Shown one piece after another: positions 51,395 to 59,796 of a stretch of 64,000 nt of DNA. This DNA is from an uncultured Eubacteriales bacterium (GTDB lineage Bacteria > Bacillota > Clostridia > Christensenellales > Borkfalkiaceae): assembly GCA_905209085.1 (NCBI GenBank), contig CAJLRM010000004.1, positions 62,001 to 126,000 on the forward strand, given 5' to 3'. The first letter of the stretch is position 1, and each line of letters starts with the position of its first letter. A program made the position numbers and the translations under genes. Under the pieces are notes generated by a model. The model saw only the letters and a program-made list of their open reading frames with translations, searched no databases and was not told where the DNA came from.

Positions 51395-53617
51395 ATGATA
51401 TCGTACGATGACAAAAGCGGGATTTTTAAGCTGACGACGGCAAATACCGCCTATGCGTTTCAAATCGTCGGGGGAAAATATCCCGTACACTTGTATTACG
51501 GGAAGAAACTGGCTGAGAAAGGGCTGGAAAAACTGCGGGAAGGAAATATTTACGGCGCATCCGTCTATTACGCGGATGCGGGAATGGGATTTTCTCCCGA
51601 TGTGGAACTTTGGGAAACCGCTTGTTCGGGGTGTGGCGACTTTCGGACGCCTTCGCTTAGGATTTCAGAGGCGGACGGCGCTTGCGATCAGCTTTTCACC
51701 TTTGAAAATTATTCTACCGCAGAGGGAAAGCCCGTTTCCGTCAGCGGACTTCCCTTGGCGGAAGGCGCGGATTGTTCCACTTTGACGCTCGATCTCGTAA
51801 ACCGAAGGAAAAACTTACTTTTGCGACTCTTCTATACGATATACGAAACTTCGGATGTTATCTGTCGGCGCTCGATCCTGATCAACCGCGGAACGGAACA
51901 AGTAAGAATCGGGAAAATGGCTTCGCTCTTGCTGGATCTGGATCGCGGCGATGGGAAAATTCTCAAATTACACGGAACTTACGGCTTGGAGGCGCAGCCG
52001 GAGTTGTCCGAGATCGCGTCGGGCAATCATTCTTTCGGCAGCGTCAGGGGAATCACCGGGCACGAATATAATCCCTTTTTTGCAGTCTGTTCTCCCGAGT
52101 GCGGTGAAAATGGCGGGGAGGTGTATGCGTTTAATTTATTTTATTCGGGCAATTTTCTCAATGAGGTCGAGCTTTCCCATCACGGCACTTTGCGCATCGT
52201 TTCGGGAATAAATCCCTCCGATTTCAGCGAGGTTTTAAAGCCCGGGGAAAGCTTTGAAACTCCGGAAGCGATCTCCCTCTATACGGACGGGGGGCTGGGC
52301 GATATGTCGGGAAAGATGCACGCTTTTATCCGAAACTACGTATTGCCGAAAAAATACGCGTCTGTTGAAAAACCCGTCCTTCTGAATACTTGGGAAGCGT
52401 TTTTCTTTGATTACGACGAAAAAAAGATTTTGGATTTTGCCCGCAAGGCAAAAGATTCGGGCATAGAACTCGTGGTGATCGACGACGGCTGGTTCCGAAA
52501 GAACGATTCTTACGGGCTAGGCGACTGGAAAGAGGACCTGCAAAGATTCCCGGATGGCTTGAAGGGAATGTTCGAAAAGCTCAGAGCGATGGGACTGAAA
52601 ACGGGATTGTGGTTCGAGCCGGAAATGGTCAGTGAACGATCGGACTTTTTTGCCGGGCATGAAGATTGGGTGCTCGGAAAAACGGGAGAAAGATTTTCCT
52701 CGCGCAATCAGTTGACGATCGATTTTTCCAAACCCGAGGCGGTGGATTTCATCTATCGAAAAATTGCCGACGTTATAGCCGCTTGCAAAGCGGACTATGT
52801 AAAACTGGATATGAACAGACCTTTGACTAACGTATTCTCCTTAGGCTGCGAGAGGGAAAAGCAAGGCGGTGTCTTTCACCGATACGTCCTCGGATATTAT
52901 TCTTTTCTTCAACGACTCACCCGGGATTTTCCGGACCTTTTGATAGAGAATTGTTGCAGCGGCGGCGGTCGTGTGGATTTGGGAACGATGAAATATTCTT
53001 CGCTTCAATGGATATCGGACAATACGAACGCTTATGACAGAACGCTTATTCAATACGGACTGAGTTTTGCCTACCCTCCCGATTGTATGTCGGGACACGT
53101 CACTTTCGGCAGCGGACCTATCAATCGGGACGCCCCCGCCTATTTTAAGTACCTGGTCGCCTCTTCCGTCAATTTGGGGTACGAGTTGGATCTCAACAAG
53201 CTGTCCGAAGAAGAACGGCGGAGAATAAAGGAGGAAATCGCCGAATTCAAAAACGACGCTTCCCTGATTTCGAACGGACGGTTTTTTAGGCTATACAGTC
53301 CCTTTGAAAAGGGCGGTTATGAGGCGCATCTATATGTTTCCGAGTCGGGCGACGAAGCGCTGCTCTATTTCATTCAATTGAATGCAAAGCTCGGCAAAGA
53401 ACATTTGATTTTGCGCTTAAAGGGACTGCTTCTCGAAAAAAAATATGAATTATGCGACACGGGCGAAATTTACGACGGTTCCGTTTTGTCGTATGCGGGA
53501 TTCAGAATAGACGACCTGATAGGCAGCAGCCGCGCTTCTAAGGAGATTGCGCACGCTCCGCAAGGACGGGGATGCGGCTCGGGGGCAAAGTTTAGATTCC
53601 GTATGGTAAGGGATTAA
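51395..53617 (+). CDS. GH36-family alpha-galactosidase
   Basis: 740 residues, the normal length of bacterial GH36 enzymes. An N-terminal beta-supersandwich is followed by the catalytic barrel containing VVIDDGWF, GLWFEPEMVS and the nucleophile Asp472 in YVKLDMNRPL. The acid/base is Asp542 in WISDNTNAYDR, and a C-terminal beta domain closes the protein. Most homologues read YVKWDMNR; Leu replaces Trp here. GH36 removes terminal alpha-galactose, and some members alpha-GalNAc. No signal peptide is present, so it acts on imported oligosaccharides. GGGAGG precedes the ATG. Confidence 0.93.
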   Translation: MISYDDKSGIFKLTTANTAYAFQIVGGKYPVHLYYGKKLAEKGLEKLREGNIYGASVYYADAGMGFSPDVELWETACSGCGDFRTPSLRISEADGACDQLFTFENYSTAEGKPVSVSGLPLAEGADCSTLTLDLVNRRKNLLLRLFYTIYETSDVICRRSILINRGTEQVRIGKMASLLLDLDRGDGKILKLHGTYGLEAQPELSEIASGNHSFGSVRGITGHEYNPFFAVCSPECGENGGEVYAFNLFYSGNFLNEVELSHHGTLRIVSGINPSDFSEVLKPGESFETPEAISLYTDGGLGDMSGKMHAFIRNYVLPKKYASVEKPVLLNTWEAFFFDYDEKKILDFARKAKDSGIELVVIDDGWFRKNDSYGLGDWKEDLQRFPDGLKGMFEKLRAMGLKTGLWFEPEMVSERSDFFAGHEDWVLGKTGERFSSRNQLTIDFSKPEAVDFIYRKIADVIAACKADYVKLDMNRPLTNVFSLGCEREKQGGVFHRYVLGYYSFLQRLTRDFPDLLIENCCSGGGRVDLGTMKYSSLQWISDNTNAYDRTLIQYGLSFAYPPDCMSGHVTFGSGPINRDAPAYFKYLVASSVNLGYELDLNKLSEEERRRIKEEIAEFKNDASLISNGRFFRLYSPFEKGGYEAHLYVSESGDEALLYFIQLNAKLGKEHLILRLKGLLLEKKYELCDTGEIYDGSVLSYAGFRIDDLIGSSRASKEIAHAPQGRGCGSGAKFRFRMVRD

Positions 53618-53691
53618 TAAAAAGAGGGCGCGTTATTCGCCCGACGGCAAGCGATCGGAAACAATGATTTTCTATTTTAAGAGGTATAAAA

Positions 53692-54924
53692 ATGAGAGTA
53701 GCGATCATCGGTTACGGCGGCAGGGGAATGCTGTATGCGGAGATACTGAAAGAAAAAGGCGTGGAAATTTCCGCGGTCTGCGACGTGAACAAAGCTAAGC
53801 TCGCCTTAGCACAAAAGCGTCTGGAACTCGCGGATGGGGCTTTATACGCCGAAGAAGAAACCTTTTTCAGAAAAGGAAAATTGGCGGACTTACTCATCGT
53901 ATCCACGCAGGATCAATTGCATCTTCGCCATGCGGTAAAGGGCCTCGATCTCGGCTACGATCTGCTGCTGGAAAAGCCGATCGCCGCGTCACAAGAAGAA
54001 TGTGAAACTATTTTGAATAAGGCGCAAAAACTCGACAGGCGGGTCTTTGTCTGCCACGTTCTGCGTTACGCGCCGTTTTTTTCGGAAATCAAACGTCGGC
54101 TAAGCAGCGGAAAGTACGGAAAAGTCGTTACGATAGCGATGACGGAAAACGTAGCCTATTGGCATCAGGCGCATAGCTATGTGCGCGGAAACTGGCGAAA
54201 CGATAAAATTTCCACGCCTATGATCCTTGCCAAATGCTGCCACGATCTGGATTTAATCGTTTGGTTTATGAACGACAGATGCGGCGCTGTGAGTTCTTTC
54301 GGAAAATTGAGCTATTTTGTTCCCGACAACGCGCCTAAGGACGCGGCGGAACGCTGTCTGGATTGTAGGTATGTCGATTCTTGTCCGTACAGTGCGAAAA
54401 AAATATATATTCAGGACCGTGCGGAAAAGGGGATTCTCGGCTGGCCTTGCGATATAGTGGTTTCCGAGCCTACGGTAGAAAAGCTGTACGAAGCGCTGAA
54501 ACACAGTCCCTATGGAAAGTGCGTTTTTCGCTGCGATAATAATGCGGTAGATCATCAGGTGGTAAATATGTCCTTTATCGGGGGCGCTACCGCACAGTTG
54601 ACGATGACGGCTTTTTCCAAGGACTGCTATCGGGAAATTCACGTTCACTGCGAAAATGGGGAAATTTACGGAAATATGAAGGAGAACAGGCTCTATTGCA
54701 ATCTCTTCGGCTCTGAAAGCGAAGAGGTAAACGTCGATATCATTGCCGATTCTTCTTACGGACACGGCGGAGGGGATTGGCGCCTTTTGGAAGATGTTTT
54801 AGGCTTTTACGAAGGAAAAGCGGCGCGTGCGCTCACTTCCATCGAAAATTCCATACAGAGCCATTTTATAGGATTCGCAGCAGAAAGTTCCCGTTTGGCA
54901 GGAGGCAAGTTATTTCGGCTGTAA
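53692..54924 (+). CDS. Gfo/Idh/MocA-family oxidoreductase
   Basis: 410 residues. The NAD-binding motif is VAIIGYGGRGMLYAE, followed by the classical EKPIAASQEE and the catalytic-domain residues HVLRYAPFF and AKCCHDLDLIVW. A cysteine cluster in AERCLDCRYVDSCPYSAKKIY looks like a metal-binding insert seen in a subset of the family. It probably oxidises or epimerises a sugar released by the locus. It has no signal peptide and is the last gene of the glycan-use operon, 75 bases after the GH36 gene. Confidence 0.88.
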   Translation: MRVAIIGYGGRGMLYAEILKEKGVEISAVCDVNKAKLALAQKRLELADGALYAEEETFFRKGKLADLLIVSTQDQLHLRHAVKGLDLGYDLLLEKPIAASQEECETILNKAQKLDRRVFVCHVLRYAPFFSEIKRRLSSGKYGKVVTIAMTENVAYWHQAHSYVRGNWRNDKISTPMILAKCCHDLDLIVWFMNDRCGAVSSFGKLSYFVPDNAPKDAAERCLDCRYVDSCPYSAKKIYIQDRAEKGILGWPCDIVVSEPTVEKLYEALKHSPYGKCVFRCDNNAVDHQVVNMSFIGGATAQLTMTAFSKDCYREIHVHCENGEIYGNMKENRLYCNLFGSESEEVNVDIIADSSYGHGGGDWRLLEDVLGFYEGKAARALTSIENSIQSHFIGFAAESSRLAGGKLFRL

Positions 54925-55238
54925 TCCCTGTTAAGAAAGATAAGGTATGATTTAAATATTTTTTCAGCTTTTGCTTTGATCGAATAGGAGAAAAGCAATT
55001 TCCGGCGGAAAAAAGCGTAAATTATCATGCCTCCTGCGGAGAAAAACAATTTTTTCGAAACAAGAGTGAGGGGCGCGACGTCGGGAAACGAAACGACGAA
55101 ATCGTGCGGCTTGCACGACGGGAAAGCGGCGGGTTTCTTTCCTCTCCGCCATGTTTTAAACGGGAAAGGCGGCAGCAGTCAGCGAGTGTGTTCCTCCGTT
55201 GCACATATGAAAAATTGTGCAAAAAAACCTTGGAATTG
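54925..55238. other. Intergenic region
   Basis: About 310 bases with no credible gene. A small inverted repeat TTGCAC/GTGCAA (55199-55222) lies just upstream of the next promoter and could be an operator. Confidence 0.4.
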
Positions 55239-55267
55239 TTTACAAATTCAAAAAATCGTGCTATAAT
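55239..55267 (+). promoter_or_regulatory. Promoter giving a leaderless transcript
   Basis: TTTACA (55239-55244), 17-bp spacer, TATAAT (55262-55267). The expected start base coincides with the A of the ATG at 55274, and no ribosome binding site exists. Confidence 0.65.
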
Positions 55268-55273
55268 GAAAAT

Positions 55274-58200
55274 ATGTATATAGCGGATTTACACATTCAT
55301 TCCAAATATTCGAGGGCAACCAGCAAAAACGGGGATATTCCCCATCTCGACCTCTGGGCAAGGAGAAAGGGGATCGGGCTTGTCGGCACGGGCGATTTTA
55401 CGCATCCCGCCTGGCGGGAGGAGATGGCGGAGGCTTTGGAGCCCGCGGAAGCGGGGCTATACCGCATCAGAGAGGAAAATCGCATCCGAGATTTCTGCGA
55501 TTTTTCCACATCGCCGCGCTTCGTCGTTTCAGGGGAAATCAGCTGCATTTATAAGCAGGACGGAAAAGTGCGCAAGGTGCATAATGTGATTTTGCTGCCT
55601 TCTTTGGACGCCGCCGAAAGACTGGCTTTGAAGCTGGAAACCATCGGCAATATCCGCTCCGACGGACGCCCCATTTTAGGACTTTCTTCCAAGAATCTGC
55701 TGGCGATCACTTTGGAGGTTTGTCCGGATGCCGTCTTTATTCCCGCCCATATTTGGACGCCGCACTTTTCCCTGTTCGGCGCCTTTTCGGGTTTCGACGC
55801 GTTGGAGGAATGTTTCGGGGATTTGTCCCCGCAGATTCGCGCTTTGGAAACGGGGCTTTCTTCCGATCCCCTGATGAATCGGCGGGTGCCGCAGCTCGAC
55901 CATTACACTATGATTTCCAATTCCGACGCCCATTCTCCTTCCAAGCTCGGCAGGGAGAGCAATCTTCTCGATGCGGAATTGTCCTATCCCGCGCTCAAAC
56001 GCGCGCTCGAAACGGGGGAGGGTTTCGGCGGAACGATCGAGTTTTTCCCGGAAGAGGGAAAGTATCATTTAGACGGACATAGGGCGTGCCGGCTTCGGCT
56101 TACGCCGCAGGAAACAAAGGCGCTGGGCGGAAAGTGCCCGATTTGCGGAAAAAAAATTACGATCGGGGTGCTCAATCGGCTCGAACAGCTCGCGCAAAGA
56201 GAAGAGAATTATCTCCCCGACAACGCCAAACCTTTCGAGCATCTGATGCCTCTGCCCGAAGTGATCTCCGCTTCTTTGGGAATTTCCGCGGAGGGCGACA
56301 AAGCGGAACGCATCTATAAAAAGTTGCTTTCCGATCTCGGCTCGGAAGCCGAAATTCTCCGTCTGCGGGAGTTTGACGACATCGCCCGAGCGGGGAACGA
56401 ACGCATTGCCGAGGGGATAAAACGGCTGCGCGAAGGAAAAGTGGTAAAGACGGCGGGTTATGACGGCGAGTACGGAAAAATCGCGCTCTTTACGCCCGAA
56501 GAACTTAAAAATTCGCGGGGACAGCTTTCCTTCTTGGACGAGCTTCCCTTAGCGGTTGCGGAGGACGTTCCAAAAGAGGTTGGAAAATCGGGCGGAAAGC
56601 GGGCGAAAGCCGAAGCGGGGGAAAGAGAACCTGCCGTTCAAGAACAAAAAATGTTCCGCGGCATCAACGCCGATCAGGAAAAGGCGGCGGGCAGTAAGGC
56701 GCGCGTCACCGCGGTAATCGCGGGGCCGGGCACGGGGAAGACGTTTACGTTGGTGGAGCGGATTGCCCGCCTCGTCGAAAACGGAGTAAGACCCGAAGAG
56801 ATCACCGCCGTGACCTTTACGGTGCGGGCGGCGGAGGAGATGCGGGAAAGGCTCGCCGTCAAACTGAAAAAGGCGGCGTCGAAAATTACGGTGGGCACCT
56901 TTCATTCCATTTGTTTCTCTTTTTTAAAAGACGAATTTGCACTTGCCGATCGCGCTTTTGAATTGAAGACGGCAGGCGCGGTCATCGCCGAATACGGAAT
57001 CAAACTCGCGCCCCGAAAATTTCTCAATAACGTTTCCGCTTTTAAAAACGGAAAAAAAGCGGATTGTAAAGAGGCGGTCGAGGAATATAATAGAAGATTA
57101 AGACAAGCGGGCGTGCTGGATTTTGACGATTTGATCGCAGAGGCGCTTTCCCGAAAAATAACGGGAAAACAGTTTAAGTATCTGCACGTAGACGAGTTTC
57201 AGGACATCAATCCCGCCCAGTACGATTTGGTTCGTCTGTGGCTGGGCGAAAGCGGCAGTTTGTTTGCCATAGGCGATCCCGATCAAGCCATCTATTCTTT
57301 CCGCGGCGCTGCCGCCGATTGTTTTTCGCTTCTGCAAAAGGATTATCCCGGCGCCGTTTCCGTCCGTCTTACGGAAAACTATCGCTCGACGCCCGAGGTA
57401 TTGAACGGCGCGCTCCATGTCATTCAGAACAATAGCGGCGTCCGCGCTCTTGCGGCGATGAAGCCGTCGGGAGTGCCCGTGCGGTTGGTGGAATGTGCTT
57501 CCGATCTTTCGGAAGGCATCTTTATCGCCAAAGAAATCGCCCGCATGACGGGCGGACTCGATATGCTCGGCAAGGGAAGAGAGGAAAAATTGCGATCTTT
57601 CGGGGATATTGCGGTGCTCGCGCGGACGCATCGCCAGCTCGCCGCGGTGGAGCGCTGTCTTCGTCGGGACGACATCCCCTGCGTCACTTCGGCAAAAACG
57701 GAATTTCTGGAATCCGCGGCAGTCGGCGGTTCGCTCGCCTTTTTCGGCGCGATCCTTGCACAAAGCGACGCGGCAAAAGCGCAGGCTTTGGAATTTTTGG
57801 GCGGCGGCGAAAATTTCGAAAGGGCGAAGGAAAAATTTTTGCCCCGGATGAAGGACAGACCGAGAAAGATCTTGGCTTTATGGAAGGAATATCTGCATAT
57901 CGATTCCGCGGACTTCGAAGCGTTGATCCAGGCTGCACATTATGCGGATATGGCGGAATTTTTGGACGCGATGCGGCTGGGGCGGGAAGGGGACGTTCTA
58001 TTGCCCGACGGCAATGCGGGCGGGAGCGCGGGCGCGGTGAGGTTGACGACTCTCCACGGCTCCAAGGGACTGGAATTTCCCGTCGTGTTCCTTTGCGGAC
58101 TCACCGAAAAAGTGCTGCCGCTGGTTTCTTCGCAGGAAACGGACGAGGAAGAAGAACGCCGCCTTTTCTATGTGGGGATGACGAGGGCGAGCGAGGAATT

Positions 58201-58312
58201 GATTTTGACTACCTGCGGCGATCCCTCCCCTTTTTTGTCCGAACTGCCCAAGGCGGTCAAAAAGGAAAAGGCGCTCGAAAAGCCCCTTGCCAAACAGCTT
58301 TCGCTGTTTTAA
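55274..58312 (+). CDS. Endonuclease Q-like PHP nuclease fused to a UvrD-like helicase
   Basis: About 1012 residues. Residues 1 to about 430 form an EndoQ-like unit: a PHP domain (MYIADLHIHSKYS, GTGDFTHP, NSDAHS) and a zinc-finger region starting CPICGKKITIGVLNRLEQLA at Cys288/Cys291. EndoQ nicks DNA 5' of deaminated bases. From about 455 a superfamily 1 helicase follows: Walker A AGPGTGKT (Lys489), VDEFQDINP, IGDPDQAIYSFRG, LHGSKGLEFPVVF and RRLFYVGMTRAS. A combined lesion-nicking and unwinding activity is inferred. The ATG at 55274 is chosen over the earlier frame because it begins the PHP motif and sits on the transcription start. Confidence 0.85.
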   Translation: MYIADLHIHSKYSRATSKNGDIPHLDLWARRKGIGLVGTGDFTHPAWREEMAEALEPAEAGLYRIREENRIRDFCDFSTSPRFVVSGEISCIYKQDGKVRKVHNVILLPSLDAAERLALKLETIGNIRSDGRPILGLSSKNLLAITLEVCPDAVFIPAHIWTPHFSLFGAFSGFDALEECFGDLSPQIRALETGLSSDPLMNRRVPQLDHYTMISNSDAHSPSKLGRESNLLDAELSYPALKRALETGEGFGGTIEFFPEEGKYHLDGHRACRLRLTPQETKALGGKCPICGKKITIGVLNRLEQLAQREENYLPDNAKPFEHLMPLPEVISASLGISAEGDKAERIYKKLLSDLGSEAEILRLREFDDIARAGNERIAEGIKRLREGKVVKTAGYDGEYGKIALFTPEELKNSRGQLSFLDELPLAVAEDVPKEVGKSGGKRAKAEAGEREPAVQEQKMFRGINADQEKAAGSKARVTAVIAGPGTGKTFTLVERIARLVENGVRPEEITAVTFTVRAAEEMRERLAVKLKKAASKITVGTFHSICFSFLKDEFALADRAFELKTAGAVIAEYGIKLAPRKFLNNVSAFKNGKKADCKEAVEEYNRRLRQAGVLDFDDLIAEALSRKITGKQFKYLHVDEFQDINPAQYDLVRLWLGESGSLFAIGDPDQAIYSFRGAAADCFSLLQKDYPGAVSVRLTENYRSTPEVLNGALHVIQNNSGVRALAAMKPSGVPVRLVECASDLSEGIFIAKEIARMTGGLDMLGKGREEKLRSFGDIAVLARTHRQLAAVERCLRRDDIPCVTSAKTEFLESAAVGGSLAFFGAILAQSDAAKAQALEFLGGGENFERAKEKFLPRMKDRPRKILALWKEYLHIDSADFEALIQAAHYADMAEFLDAMRLGREGDVLLPDGNAGGSAGAVRLTTLHGSKGLEFPVVFLCGLTEKVLPLVSSQETDEEEERRLFYVGMTRASEELILTTCGDPSPFLSELPKAVKKEKALEKPLAKQLSLF

Positions 58313-58320
58313 AAAGAAGG

Positions 58321-58353
58321 AAGCCTTCCGTCGTGATGGACGGAGGGCTTTTT
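58321..58353 (+). terminator. Intrinsic terminator
   Basis: AAGCC-TTCCGTC pairs with GACGGA-GGCTT around a short loop, followed by TTTTT. Confidence 0.85.
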
Positions 58354-58562
58354 ACTGCGGCTTTTAAAGTATATCTTGCGGGAAAAGAGGGGAAAAGACT
58401 ATAAAATTCACGCTTAATAAAAGGGACTGAGAGGGCGCGCGGAGGAAGTTTAAAAATTTACTCGAATTTACTTTACACTTAGAAAAACGAATGAAAACAG
58501 CAAAAACGGTCGAGAATTTTTTTAGAAACCGTGTTATACTTTTTACGTAAGGAAAAGAGGAA

Positions 58563-59435
58563 ATGGAAGAACAGATTGCCGCCGTAAGGCGTATGCAAAG
58601 TTACATCGAAACCCATCTCGACGAAGAGATTACATTGAGCGGACTTGCCCGGGCTTCCTGCTATTCGCCCTGGCATTCCCATCGGCTGTTCGTGCGCTGG
58701 TTGGATATGACTCCCGCAGATTATATCCGCCGTCTGCGGCTGTCGAAATCGGCTCTTCTTTTGCGAGAGGAGGGCACAAAAATCATCGACGTGGCGTTCA
58801 GGGTGGGGTTTAACAGCGTGGACGGCTATCAGCGCGCCTTCTTTCGGGAATTTCAGTGCAATCCCAAGGAATATGCAAAAAATCCCGTTCCGATATTTCT
58901 CTTTAACCCTTACAAAGTAGAATCTTCAAAAAAAGAAAAGGAGAAATTATCGATGGAAACTATCAAAACGGTTTTGGTGCAAGTTACAAAAAAGCCTGCG
59001 AGAAAAGTACTTATCAAACGCGGAATGAAAGCGGACGAATACTTTTCCTATTGTGCGGAAGTGGGGTGCGACGTCTGGGGGCTTCTTTTGAGCGTCAAAT
59101 CTCCCGCCGGGGAGCCCGTCTGTCTGTGGCTGCCGAAAAAGTACATCCGCCCGAATACGTCCGAATACGTACAGGGCGCGGAGGTGCCGCTTGATTATTC
59201 GGGCGTTGTCCCCGAAGGCTTTGACGTGATCGAATTGCCTGCCTGTAAATACCTGATGTTCCAAAGCGAACCGTTTGAAGAGGAAAATTATCGGGAAGCG
59301 ATCGGACAGGTGCAAAAGGTCGTCGAAAATTACGATCCTTCCCTGCTCGGTTACGAATGGGACAAAGAGAATCCGCGGATTCAACTGGAACCGAAAGGAG
59401 AGCGGGGGTATATCGAATTGCTGCCGATAAAATAA
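58563..59435 (+). CDS. AraC-family regulator with GyrI-like effector domain
   Basis: 290 residues. The N-terminal AraC DNA-binding domain (ITLSGLARASCYSPWHSHRLF, KIIDVAFRVGFNSVDGYQRAFF) is followed by a GyrI-like ligand domain. Segments there include VTKKPARKVLIKRG and YVQGAEVPLDYSGVVPEGFDVIELPACKYLMF. This order, as in Rob and some multidrug regulators, suggests sensing of a small hydrophobic or cationic compound. GAGG precedes the ATG. It is monocistronic, with a terminator after it; the target genes are not evident. Confidence 0.9.
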   Translation: MEEQIAAVRRMQSYIETHLDEEITLSGLARASCYSPWHSHRLFVRWLDMTPADYIRRLRLSKSALLLREEGTKIIDVAFRVGFNSVDGYQRAFFREFQCNPKEYAKNPVPIFLFNPYKVESSKKEKEKLSMETIKTVLVQVTKKPARKVLIKRGMKADEYFSYCAEVGCDVWGLLLSVKSPAGEPVCLWLPKKYIRPNTSEYVQGAEVPLDYSGVVPEGFDVIELPACKYLMFQSEPFEEENYREAIGQVQKVVENYDPSLLGYEWDKENPRIQLEPKGERGYIELLPIK

Positions 59436-59485
59436 AGGTGAAAAATTTATAAACTTTCCTCTTTTGAGAAAAATGCACTCGCAGG

Positions 59486-59521
59486 AAACGCCGTCGGAAA
59501 ATTCCGAAAACGGCGTTTTTT
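59486..59521 (+). terminator. Intrinsic terminator
   Basis: AAACGCCGT pairs with ACGGCGTTT, with inner CGGAA/TTCCG pairing, followed by a run of T. The rest of the 59436-59796 gap holds only the promoter listed next. Confidence 0.85.
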
Positions 59522-59712
59522 GATGGAAAAAATAAGGATCAGAGGAGAAGTAGCCGTATTTTTCCTTTATTCGAATACAGGAAGAAAAAGACAAGCGGGT
59601 GCAGACGAAAAAGTGAGAAAGCCTCGGTCCGTGATTTTTTTAAACCGATATTTTATAATGGAAAACAGAAAAACTCTTCCATTTTTTTCTTAAATTTTTG
59701 TTTTTTGTGGTA

Positions 59713-59741
59713 TTGACAAGGGAAAAGAATAGTAGTATAAT
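59713..59741 (+). promoter_or_regulatory. Consensus promoter of the sensor kinase gene
   Basis: Perfect TTGACA (59713-59718), 17-bp spacer and perfect TATAAT (59736-59741). Confidence 0.85.
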
Positions 59742-59796
59742 GCAAAAACAAGCGTTTTAGGGGCGAAGGAAGAGAAAAAACGGCAAGGAGAAAAAT

